Shown here: positions 10,208 to 21,300 of the stretch, in pieces | How the letters are laid out: each line of letters opens with the position of its first letter | Numbering within the stretch: the first letter of the stretch is position 1 | Origin: Cristatella mucedo | Lineage: Eukaryota > Bryozoa > Phylactolaemata > Cristatellidae | NCBI GenBank assembly: GCA_009760855.2 | Contig: WPIO01000005.1 | Coordinates: 8,966,501 to 9,030,500, forward strand | Length of the DNA stretch: 64,000 nt | Direction of reading: 5' to 3' | The notes under the pieces: model-generated | What the model saw: only the letters and a program-made list of their open reading frames with translations | The model's database searches: none | Told to the model about the DNA's origin: nothing | Made by a program: the position numbers and the translations under genes

Positions 10208-11400
10208 AAAAGTAATTTAATGTAATGTTTCTCCGTCAGTAATTCCACAAAGCCATACAAGCTATTTAGGTGTTACGCAGGAGAGTTGTGTATAGCGTGC
10301 TCACAGCCTAAGCGGCTTTCGGTACGCATTCGGTTGAAAACAGACATCATCTCACGCAAAAAAGAGAAGGTGGGAAGCATTGCAGAGTCAAGAGAGTAGT
10401 TGATGTAAGTGGCATGGAATTAGCAGCTCAGGACCGCTGGAAAAGATGTCTAAAAGAAGTCTAGGACCTGCAGAGTTAAAGCTTCTTTCGCCAACGGTCT
10501 TTAATGGAAGGAATGTAACTGCTAATTTATTGTCCATAAAGGACCTGAGGGCACGCGGAGGCTGGAACTAGTTCAGCAGTTCAGCTAGGTATGAAGGAGC
10601 TAATCCGTGGCGGGCCATGTAGGTCATCGTAAGAACATTGCTCTGTATCCTTAATCAACCGGCAGCCATCCTAGCTCTTTTAGCAAAAGAGACACGTGAT
10701 CAAACCTTTGGGACTCGAAAGCTAGCCTTGCAGCCATACTCATAGCCAGCTGCAGTGGCCTAGTTGCTTTCTTTAGCAGCCCAGCCAAAAGTGAATTACA
10801 ATAATCAAGCCGAGACAGAACTACGATGCTCGCTAAATCGTTTGCAAATCCCCGTGGAAGACAGCTCCTAATCTTAGATGGGGATCAGACGTGATGGCTA
10901 GCTGTTGAAGCAGTCTTCGGAATGTAGCCTTTAAAATAATTTAGTCAGCCGTCGAAAACGACACCTAAATTTCGAAGCATTTGGTTGTGGTCGCACAACA
11001 ACATGAAACATAAGAAGAGCAAAGCATTTTAATTTAGCTAAAGGCTTAGGGTGTCCTATGAGCAGCAGTTTGGTTTTATCGTCATTTAGTTTAGGTCAAG
11101 AAGTTTTCTGATATCCGAAATTGAATATCAACAAGGCGAGCATTCAGTTTATCAGTTACTGCAGCAAATTTCGACTGTTTGAGTGAAAAATGCAGCTGAG
11201 TATCGTCAATATAAAAGTGATATCCTACTCCATGGGTCTTCTTCACTTTTCCCAGATGTTGAGTATAAATGAAGAACAGCAAGGGACCGAGGACGGATCC
11301 TTGAGGGACTCCACAGGCGACCCGTCTCGTATGTGAGACCTAACCCCCACACGTTAATTTTGTGTGCCGGCGTCTCATTCCCTAGCAAAACCTCCTCTCG
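10208..11400 (-). mobile_element. LINE family B, 5'-truncated, decayed (copy 1)
   Basis: Minus strand: VPQGS-like region, then YIDDTQLHFSLKQSK (the YADD box variant), FL-LNDDKT, then LLKKATRLLQLA and GWLPVDYRI of the reverse-transcriptase C-terminal part. It ends with the family B tail at about 10.21-10.34 kb. Stops and frameshifts show it is inactive. Confidence 0.85.
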
Positions 11401-12095
11401 TACTTTCTATAAATGTACGAGGGTGTTCACATCAGAGTACCCAGATGATCAGAGGCTCTTTCATGCCGTCAAACGCAGCGTTGGCTGCTGAAGCGGTTTG
11501 TATTTTGGCTATTCTTCTTTGATCACCCCTATTTGAAGGACGATTCTGAACCTTTTCCATCTCGATTTAATTTATTAGCAGAACCACAATGAGCGTGGTA
11601 GATGCTTGAGTCAGCCACGAAGCTGTCTGGATTTTCCAACCATTCAAACTAGCTTACAGACTCTGCCCAAACTGATAGGAGTCGACCGAACGTCGTTCTT
11701 GTATTACGGTGCGTAAAGACTCCTAATGTTGCAGCGAGAAGGATGTCAATGCACGCAATTGAAAGCTGTACTTTAGGGACGTGAAAGACAAGGTTCAGAG
11801 GGCAAGCACTCATATAAAAACCTGCAGCAGCTGCCAGCTTCAGCTGAGTGGCTGAGTGCCAGCTGAGTCCACCGATCCGCCAGCCGGCGAGAATCTCCTG
11901 CTAAGAACACCTGTGGTGGCTCATTACATAAATCCATCGCCGAAATTAAAGCGCTCATAACGGTGACAGTCCTTGCAGATTCTCAACAGATACTTGCGAA
12001 TCTAGTGCACCGAATAAGCCTATGAGGGCTACTCGTGCACAACTCGGAAAATTACGCAACGCAAAATTCCCAAGCAAGCAGTTGCACTGTCGTAG
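11401..12095. other. No feature recognised (copy 1)
   Basis: Duplicated at 57106-57440, except that about 11745-12108 is missing from copy 2. Confidence 0.5.
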
Positions 12096-12770
12096 AATAC
12101 TGTTTATACCATAGGTCGCGGCTTGCCCGGTTTATGATGATTACCTAACCATAGAATCATTACTAAGAAGTGGTAAAATCAGAAAGAGACCAGTAATACA
12201 AAAAGTTCGTAGCCCGATACCAAAATTCTTCTTAATAATTTTCAAGCAAGCATACTTGCCAGTGATCCTAATGGTGACTTAGAAAATAATGTCTCCAAGT
12301 TCTTCGTAGGTGAGACGGAACAGATTACGGACTCCATCACCCCACTCCATCATAACACCCCCGGAAGCACTGCAGCCCCTCATCTCACTGCTCATTTCTC
12401 CTTTTCTCTTACATCTGTCTTTGCTGAACTCATCACTAAGCTTCTGTAGCCGGGTAATGAGACTGCAAGTCTGTATATGCCTGCCTAAAAAGTTCTCCTT
12501 ACGAACTGTGTGTACCGGTTACTGCTCACAACAACCGTTATTGTAAATATGGCCCTGGTCGCCAGTTAGGTACCTTCCCCTCTGGAGAATGGCTACTGTT
12601 AGGCCATTCCTTAGAAAACCTTGCAGTTTACGACAGGTTACCAATGACCATTCTCGCCTCCTGACATAGCCCGCTCTCACGTGCGTTCGTGTTCGTTGCA
12701 GAATTCTTCCGAAAACCGAAGTTCTTGCGAACATGGCATGCGGAAACGATACAGCTAAGACCTTTTTAAA
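12096..12770 (+). mobile_element. LINE family A fragment (reverse-transcriptase N-terminal region, copy 1)
   Basis: The frame DPNGDLENNVSKFFVGETEQ and PGNETAS matches the linker between endonuclease and reverse transcriptase seen in the intact-looking copy at 39.3-39.7 kb (minus strand). Interrupted by stops. Confidence 0.6.
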
Positions 12771-12840
12771 GTTATTCTGATTGTTGTCTGACGGTAGCGC
12801 GTAAGAAATTACGTGCCTATGGGTATCTAAACGTTTGGTG

Positions 12841-13012
12841 AGTCATAATGGCTTACTAGGTAAAGCGGTTGCTTTTCACGACATCGGCCCGAGGTCGTGG
12901 GTTTGAATCGTGTGGTGGGCGATCCTTTCGCCACTGCAAGCGGCGGTGATAGCCGTAAAGGCTCTTCTGTCGCTATACAAAAAGAGGCTGTTAAAGAGTA
13001 CTTCCAATAGTA
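12841..13012 (+). mobile_element. tRNA-derived SINE (type 1), copy 1 only
   Basis: TGGCTTACTAGGTAAAGCGG resembles a tRNA A box and GGGTTTGAATC a B box. A tRNA-unrelated body follows, with GTGATAGCCGTAAAGGCTC and a GCTATACAAA-like end. A second copy lies at 19520-19690. The region is deleted from copy 2. Confidence 0.7.
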
Positions 13013-13049
13013 TTTCAGTTAGTTTTTCTTTATTTATCGGCAACCCCGG

Positions 13050-14893
13050 CTGCAGGGTCTCCAATGCCGGCGGCTGCCTTAGCTACGCCGGCAGATAGTA
13101 ACCTCCATGTTAGCTATGATTGTCAGCAGCTGTTATCCCTCCAAAATCGTAGATCAAATCCATTCCTAGATATTAATGCTGTTGCTAAGATTCGTGAACT
13201 ATGCATTAACAAAAGAAAAGCACCCCGGAGCCGCCGCGGTGGCCGGAACCACCAGCTTAGACGCCGCTCGTTGGGCGGGAACTGTGAGCTGTGTACCGGC
13301 TCTTTTGGTATTCCTAGCATTGTCTCGAACCGCTCAGTACGCCCCCACATGCGTCACTGTGAATCTCCAGAGCATAGTGGTCATCACGCCTGTTATAATT
13401 CCATCGGCCAGACTTAATGCTGCCTTTGAAATCCTCGCTCAATGTGCAATAAACCTCTGGTAATAAGCGACCTTATTTCTGAAAATGGTATCGACCTGCT
13501 CGCCCTAACTGAAATCGATAAACTATCCGATAATTAAAGACGCACCACCAACTGGTTTCTCATTCTTTCACACCTATAGATCAATCAAAACTAGAGGTGG
13601 AGTTGCTGCTATCGTGTGCTCGAAATTCGACCTCAAGCCATTTGCAGTACCCTCGAAGCAGTCTTTTGAACCAATTGTCTCGGTCTCACCCGAACACAAG
13701 TTACCGATAGTGGCAGTAGTCTATCAACCACCAGGTATCAAATCCTCCTTTATCTCAGATTTTTCCGACCTTCTTTCGATTCTGGGTGCAAGAAATCGAT
13801 CATTCCTCGTTAAGGGTGATTTCATCGTTCACTTTAATAACTTATCTGACGCCTTCAGCCCTGAATTTCGTTCATCGACTGACTCATTATCTCTTGTGGG
13901 TCATTTGCATGGCCCTACTGACATCAAGGGTTACGCCCTCGACCAAATTTTCTCATACAACTGCACGTTGTCATCACCAATTATGACCAAATCCTGCTTA
14001 TCTGACCACATGCAGATCTCAATGATCTACAGTGTGTGACCACCTCCTCCTCTAAAATAACCTGTGAATCGCAAAACCTCAAGACCCTTGACATCGATGC
14101 TGTCCGGGCGAGAACATCTGCCTCTCCTCTGCTGCTCAGTCCTCCTTCCGATCTGTCATTGGTAGATAGCTACAACACGACACTAGCTGACACGCTCGAC
14201 AAGTTAACACCTCTGACAAAGCCCACTGCCTACAGGCACGTGCGACCAGGCGATTGCAGCTGGTGCAATGCAGCTAGGCTCGACTGTCGTGAGCCTCGCA
14301 GTTGCCACATCACACCACTTCTCGTCGACCTGCACTGGCTAACAGTCAAGCGACGCATCGACTGCAAGGTTTTTGTCGCTCACTTTTAGGTCACTTCATT
14401 CTTTGGCTCCAGCCTATCTTTCAGATCTACTCCCCCACCAGGCCAAGCATCGTACCACCCGCCTTTCGGAATCCAACAGTTTACCACTACCTCGTACAAA
14501 CCTCAAATCCTTTGGAGACTGTGCATTTAGTTCATATGCTCCCAAAGCCCTGAACTCATTGCCGACTTGCATCAGAGCAGCCCCTGACTTGACCACGTTC
14601 AAAAAGAACTTAAAAAACACACCTATTTAGGACAGCATTTAGTGGGTCCCTGTGATTCATCCTTCATGTGCTTATGCGTGCTGACACTGTGAATGCTGCC
14701 ACTAACCACATTTGCATGCTGACCCTGTTCATGTCACCCCTAACCTGTAATGTTATTCGTGTTGTTTACCAAACACGGTATTACTCACCATTCCATCGCG
14801 TTTCCTTTCGCAGTAAATGTAAAGCGCCAAGAAAGAGATTAAGTTCTCTTTGGGGATTTATCAAGTCCATTATTATTTATTATTATTATTACC
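13050..14893 (+). mobile_element. LINE family A with the reverse-transcriptase core deleted (copy 1)
   Basis: Begins with the 5' segment seen also at 40.6-40.8 kb (RELCINKRKA), then the APE endonuclease region (LISENGIDLLALTE, VAVVYQPPG, GDFIVHF). It then jumps near 14230 straight to the C-terminal part (HITPLLVDLHWL, SFGDCAFSSYAPKAL) and the 3' tail. Copy 2 has the same internal gap, so the deletion is older than the duplication. Confidence 0.85.
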
Positions 14894-15350
14894 GTCTAAA
14901 CAATGCTGATCAAGGTAGGGCCTTATTCAGCTACTCTCTGATCAATCTGCAGCTTTCAACACTATTGGTGATAAGACACCTGTGGATACACCTTCACATG
15001 CTTACGTACCACGAGCACAGTTCTAAACTGGGTTAGGCTATATCTCAGCAAGAGATGGTGTGTACATACATACGGCTGATGGTCACCTTGAAAAACCTTG
15101 AAGCATGTAGTAACCAGGTTTACGTCGTAGGCTGCCTTTCCCCCTATATACTCTCCAATTAGGTCCAGTTCATCGCTATGCACAATCTTGGCTTTCATTA
15201 TTACGCCAGCGACAGCTAGTTTTAGTATCATTGGACTCTTATGAGCCTTACCCGTTAGCTGACTCAATTATCTGCCTGCCTGCATTGAAGATATTCACGT
15301 TTTAATGGCCACCAACTTCCTGAAGTTTAACGACGATAGGATCAATTCAC
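14894..15350 (+). mobile_element. Strongly decayed LINE family A reverse-transcriptase fragment (copy 1)
   Basis: NADQGRALFSYSLINLQLS resembles NADMGRVSLLVLLDLSAAF after frameshifts, and ATNFLKFNDDRI resembles the later FLKLNDDK motif. Confidence 0.5.
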
Positions 15351-15469
15351 CTACAAATCAGTAGAAGACCTTGACCTCAAGATTGCAATGGCTACCATCC
15401 TTATGGTGCTGTCTGCCCTCTATCTAACTTTAACTGCCATTAGTGATAACTAATCTCCTGTTGCTAACT

Positions 15470-15716
15470 ATTGCACATTCTTTTCAGCAGTTCTGAAGTG
15501 CCACTTCCATGCTACTCACTGCCTCATGTGCACTCCTGACTCTGCCGTGCTTCCCACTTTCACTTAGTTGCGTGAGATGGAATCCGTTGGCTACCGAATG
15601 CGTACTGAAATCCGCATAGGCTGTGAGTGCGCTATACAAAACACTCCTGCGTAACACCCACATAGTCTTTTTGGATTTGTGGACTACAGATAGAGATACA
15701 TTACATTACATTACAT
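15470..15716 (+). mobile_element. LINE family B 3' tail (copy 1)
   Basis: Contains GTGCCACTTCCATGCTACTC, then GTTGGCTACCGAATGCGTAC and the end TACATTACATTACATTACAT. Confidence 0.75.
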
Positions 15717-17300
15717 AATCTAGGTGTAGCAATTCAAATGATTTGTCATTAGATGAGCACACGTTGTCCACTATCAAATCGGTTTTCTTAGAGCTAATGG
15801 CCATCGCCAAAATCCGAGCCTGCATTGTAAGACTACGGGAGCCGAACTAGTTCCCTCGTTTTTAAGCATCGCATTTAGATTAACTCATTTCCTTTTACTC
15901 CAGGTGAGGTGACCTAAATCGGTGGCAGCTGGTGTAAAGCTCGGAAGCTCACATAGTCTGTCTTCAAAGACGTAGCTTTCATATGACACCGCTTCTATCT
16001 AAGCTTCTTTCACTCCCTTTAAAACATAGCATTTACCTCTAGATACTCTTTCCAGCTGACAGGTCACTTCACTTGCTTTAAACAGCCATCCTATTCAACC
16101 TCTGTACTCCTCCAGTTTTCTCGCGTACGACCACTCATCCGAATACAATCATCATGCCGTCTCTCACACGAAGTTAAAATCTGTTGGCGATTGAGTCTGC
16201 AGCTTTTACTCACCGAAAGTCTAGAGCTCGCTTCCGGATAAGGTCGCTAGCTGTAATGACCAAGGAATTTTTAAGTCTGATCCAAAACAAAGATCCATCT
16301 GTCCCGGTCAGCACCTCCTTCTCCCCTGTGATTGTGTTCTTTTTTGGTTCTGCTATGCGTAGGCACCTGTGAATTCTTCAGTGCAAGTTACTACTAGAAG
16401 TCTTATTAATAGATGGCAACGAGTGCGTTTACGCTGCTTTACCATGCTGGCCCTAACCATGTTACTTGTTTGCTTTTTCTCTGCCAGTGCCGTGCATGTC
16501 ACTGACCATTCCCTCCCAATACCGTGCATGTCCCTGATTGTTAGGTATTAGGTTCTCCAGCAGTGACTTTTAAAGCACTGTGATATAGATTTATTTCTCT
16601 AAAAGCGCCGCAAAAATACTTGTTATTTTTACTCAAAGCATATTCGCAATTTAAGTGATTTAGCATATTCAAGTTTCACTTCCACGCGTATGTGATATGC
16701 TACCTGATGTGCACCTGAACACCAGTGATGTGCCTCTCAGCATATCAAATCTCAGGAGCTATAATTCAACACAACGGCTCACGGCGATCGACCTAAGTGG
16801 TTAACTGGTTACTGGTAGCACTCACCACTTATTATATACTCGTTTTGACTTGTGGCGACTCAGCCCTTTTCAAGAAGCCCATACCTAGAATACGCAGTGA
16901 ATACAGAGGATTCTGGCCGTAAATAGGCTTATAATATATGGGCCGTTCTCTAATTGCATTCATAATGCAAGGCAATTCCCTGCATTATGAATGCAGGAGG
17001 TATTACGAAAACATGCATATGTACGTAAATACATAAAAATTATTCCGTACCTAGCAAGTAGTAGCTTGATTTTAGTTGTTGCTAAGGCTGCCAGGCCATT
17101 ATGGTCGAGTTGCATGAGTGTGACCGATCTCTACAGTATGGTCTGACTACTTTCAGTAGTGTAAAATTGCAAAAGGTTGAGCTTGCTTATATATTTATAC
17201 CACAGCCAAAAGGTCCTTACATTTCTGGCATGCCGCCTAAGCTTCTACAACTCACGAACTTATATCACGCCATTTGCTTGGGCAATGAGATGCATAGGTA
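15717..17300. other. No gene recognised; holds a 15-bp inverted repeat
   Basis: Duplicated at 60257-62100 with divergence rising from about 8% to about 20% along its length. ORFs are short and not shared in frame. Confidence 0.5.
16955..16995. repeat. Hairpin with perfect 15-bp arms
   Basis: TGCATTCATAATGCA (16955-16969) and TGCATTATGAATGCA (16981-16995) around an 11-base loop. Not present in copy 2. Confidence 0.8.
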
Positions 17301-17660
17301 GACGCAGTTGATGCAAGACTCTGAGGCTAAACTTGCCTTTCGTTAACGTCTCAACTGCCACATTGTACAACGTGTTGCAGGCCTATACTGCATTCCGATC
17401 AAGCAGCACATCGACTTCAAGATTTTGATGCTGACGAGTTCTGAGTTCACTCATCCTCTCGCTCCTGCCTCCTGCCTGTCTGACACAGTTACGTCTCTCA
17501 GGCGTCGCCTCGCCTCAGCCAAACATCCCACTCCGGTCTTGTAGCTCCGCCTTTAATCAATCTATAAAAACATGCACCACTGAGCATGCCTTCTTTTCCT
17601 ACGCTTCCAGAGTTGGTAAGTCCCAATGTCGGCTAAGTTTAGGACCAGACAGCATGACAA
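17301..17660 (+). mobile_element. Very old LINE reverse-transcriptase C-terminal fragment (copy 1)
   Basis: IPIKQHIDFKIL followed by HPLAPAS and SLRRR resembles the LHWLPVKQRIDFKVL and LAPAYLSDLL part of family A. Heavily decayed. Confidence 0.45.
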
Positions 17661-17679
17661 TTTACCAAGGAGAGACAAA

Positions 17680-17722
17680 TTTATTTTAGACAAATTTACC
17701 AAGACAATTTACCAATTTTATT
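17680..17722 (-). promoter_or_regulatory. Possible innexin polyadenylation signals
   Basis: AATAAA occurs twice on the minus strand (17685-17680 and 17722-17717), about 310-350 bp past the innexin stop codon, in a stretch with short repeats of ACAATTTACCAA. The position suits a 3' end but the hexamer is common in AT-rich DNA. Confidence 0.3.
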
Positions 17723-18028
17723 TTCCCAAGGAGCCTGACAATTTACCTATTGCTTGAAGCATTTTCTTCATCCAAATGTACTATTCGTCCTATACTCGAG
17801 CCTGATGCAATTGAGTGGACTGTTTTTGGTAACTGATCGCAAGGCTTCCTTTTCGCAAACTTAAAATTGTTCTAGAATTTTATGATTAGGGTCATCGCAA
17901 TTGCTGCTATCATCAGTGCTAGCATTCTCTAGCTAACAGTGTTGCGACTGCTGACGACGGCTGCTGCTGTCAGTGCTGCTGGAGCAGCGTAGCTGCCAGG
18001 CTTTGAAGCGGAGGGAGGCGACTCAGTA

Positions 18029-18303
18029 CTACACATCGGCCGCCTTCAGGTTACTCTCGTTCTCCTGGCGCTTATTCCACTTTTCCCACACCCCTGCTAC
18101 CACCTGAGCCGTCGTCAGGTCATTGCTGTTCTTTAGAATGAGGCTTAGACAGAAGATGCCGTCGCTGCAGAGTCCGCCTTCGGCGAATGTCTGGACTGCT
18201 GTCCTGTCTGCTTCACTCACGTGGGGTAGAGACCTTAAATACTTCCAAACGAACCGTTGCCTTGAGCCCGGCATGGCGTTCTTCCTCAACCACCGCAGCA
18301 GCC
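18029..18303 (-). CDS. Innexin exon 7 (C-terminal cytoplasmic tail, stop)
   Basis: 275 nt coding residues 312-402 and a TAG stop. The acceptor is CTTGCTCCGTTCAG. The start LLRWL continues span 4. RQRFVWKYLRSL, then a DG-IF segment and NDLTTAQVVAGVWEKW follow, which match the conserved tail of many lophotrochozoan innexins. It ends NLKAADV. A diverged copy of the same exon lies at 63276-63017. Confidence 0.93.
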
Positions 18304-21300
18304 CTGAACGGAGCAAGACAGAAGTGACGTCTCAGAAGAATCTGACTGATTTAGAAAGCAGAAGAAGCTTCGCAACGGCCACTCGCGCTGATCGTGAATA
18401 TTCTACTCCAATCCCGTATGCTCTGACAGTATATCACGCCACGTTTTGATAGGCAAGTTTCTTGGTAGGAGCACGGCCGAGCGTCGTCTAAACAAGTGGA
18501 CGAGGGCTAGCGGTGTCGCCTGCAGCCTTAACTCTCGGATCCGCATTCAGAAAGCGGACCGCATTGGCGAATACGCTCCGCTCTCCAATGCGTACGTACA
18601 GCTGCAGGTCGCCTGGGGCCGCCAGCTGGGTGGGTTTGAGGGTATCGAACCTTTTGTACGATCAGCTTTGCACTGTCATTCCCCGGCTTATTGACTGCTA
18701 TTTCCTGTTCGTGCAGTATCACGGATTCAATTACTGTAACGTCGGCTCGCTTAAAATGCTACTGGTCACTAATTTTTTCCACGATTCTTATAAATCGCTC
18801 AATTAACTCGCATCTGCACGAACAAGCGATATTAATCAGAAACTAACATCTACAGTAACTAGAATTTATCATTTACAGTAACTAGCATCTGATTCTCGCC
18901 TCAGTTATTTTACAAAGATAGTCTACTCCGATAGATGCCTTGCCCGCTCGGCCGTGACTGCCGCGAGAAAACGTCTTTGTGGCGTTGCTATTACTAGAGC
19001 ACAGTGGGTTATAGGTCAAAGTAAAAACTACCGGGCCTTGTCTTTTTTCTTGTCTAGCAATCTCATATCTTACGATGCTCTGGTAGTGTCTTACGGTCTC
19101 CTGGCGTCCGAGCGGACTACATTCGACAGGCTTTGTTCGTCAGTATGTCTACCACTACATTCCACACCATATGTAGGCTCAGTGCTTAGCTCTAAACTAC
19201 TTTCCGGCATCCTCTGCTGAACACTGTCTCTTTAAATAAAATTCAGCTGTTTCCTGTTTTTTCTCGCCGCCTCCGTTACGACCGCACATTAGCCTGACGA
19301 CTCCATAGGCAACCGCCAGAACAACAGCTGAATTGACGTAGCCAGAAAATCTCGATAGGCCATAAACCCTATTTAGTTCCAATAGGTTTAGTTCACCCAT
19401 GACCTTGACTGAACAGGACTATGCAAGGTGAGGAAGTAAACGCGATGCCAGCAGGTTGAGAGCATCTCCTAGCTCGGGAAGCTATCCGCGAGAGCAGCTT
19501 AACTTAGCAAAAACTATTTAATTGGTGAGCCGGGATGGCAAACTAGTCAAGGCGGTTTCTTTTCACGAATTCGGCTGCAATGTCGTGGGTTCGAATCCTA
19601 CGGTGACAGATCCTTTATTGCCGCTGCAAGTGGTTGTGATAGCCGTAAATGCTCTTCTGTTGCTAAACAAAGAGGCTGTTAAATCAGCTAGATTTCATTT
19701 TACAGGATTTCGTTGTGCAGACCTTTTGGTCTCGCCGTTGCTGGCGCACCAAAAGCTGGCGAAAGGCTTCGATGGAGCCAGGAGCGATCTTAGATCACAG
19801 AAACGATCTCCAACTTAACACCACTCATCGCTTTTATCAACTGGAGATGCGGTCGTTTCTTTTTTGATCCATAATGTCGCCTCCTTGCTGAATTTATCTT
19901 TTTGGGCTCGTGTCTAGTGACATTGTACTTTTTATAACTTGTCGATTACTAGTATTCCTGTCCAGCGGATATTACGTTTCTAGAAATGGATTTAATTTTC
20001 TTGCGGTGCTACATAAACATCGTATTATTGTTGTTTTTACGGCGCATGGTTGCACGCACCAACAGACGATACTAATGCGATATATAGTCCTAAGCCGCAC
20101 CACTTAAGACTCTTGATTCATCAGCTTGCTTGTCTGCCATTTATGGAGCTGCTTCTTAATGGGCTAGCAAAACTGGCTTCACCGCCAGCCTCACATCAAC
20201 CGCTCGGTCGTTGATATAATCACCCCTCAGAAACCTTTGTTAGCCAAACGCAGGTCAACCGAGAACAACCGGTTTAGAAAGCTTGAAGCTCTGCTAGCAC
20301 GACAAAGTTCTGGCACCTCAAGCTCACCTATGATAGTGATGGTGGCGACAAATGCAAGCCACCACCAGATGAAAATAAAGGCTTTTTCATGGAACAGATT
20401 TTGAGGAAGGACACACTCCACATCCATTTTCTGAATGCTGCCGCTTACAGGTCCTCGAACCTCAAACTGGCACCTGGTCCTTTTTGGAAACAGTGCTTCC
20501 CCTATGCCATCCGATGATCCATTAAGCCAGTCTCCTATCGCTTGATAGCCGTACAAAGCGAATTTGTCTCCTGAAACATGGCGACAGAGTAAGTGGCCAA
20601 ATTTCTTTCAATTTGCTGCCATAGACTAGTAAGCTGCGATGCCTGCAGAGGACATTACCAAGGAGTACTTTCAAAAAGCTGAATTGTAAAATCGCATTCA
20701 CGGCGTACAGCGACTTCGTGAAAATGTAAGCAATCGTCAGGAAGCAGCCGAAGTGAAGATCCTTGGATAGTGCCCCTTTGCCGTACTGTTGCTGTTTCTA
20801 TAAAGACCGAGCGTCTGCTCAGCTGCTTGCTGCGTGCTACTCAGCTGGAGAAATAAGGCAGTTCTACTGATTATGGTTGCCAAAAGATGGAATCCAAATT
20901 AGACTCCCAAAACTCGGCTTTAAGAAACGAGTACACTTGGCTTCACTGTGAAATGTAATTTACTTGGATACGTGACCTAATCGATTGAATCTCTGTCCAG
21001 GCACTACACAAATGCCTCCGAACTCATGCCGCGACCTCGGCTGGCAAAGGCAGACACCTAGACCTTGGTCATCAAAGGCGAGCACCTTAACCCCTGGGCC
21101 AAACCAGAGCTGTTAAGAAATATTACGAAATTGCACGGTCAAGAGCGAGATAGAGTTACCGGGACGCTACAGAATTGCTGCATTCATAGATAAGAGCTTG
21201 CAACTGAGTAAAAATTTGTCTTTAAATCTTTTTCACGTTGAAAATCGGGTTAAAGCTATGGACCTCCGTTGAGAAAAATGGACACGAGCACTTGCAGGCA

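Larger units (their letters stand above)
1..18700. repeat. Segmental duplication, copy 1 (innexin 3' flank and last exon)
   Basis: Matches 42253 to about 63700 in the same order and orientation. Bases 1-160 equal 42253-42412 without visible change. The match continues through the satellite, microsatellites, CpG block, SPIN-like element, LINE fragments and innexin exon 7. Homology fades at about 18.7 kb. The left end of copy 1 is the window edge, so the true junction is not visible. Confidence 0.95.
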
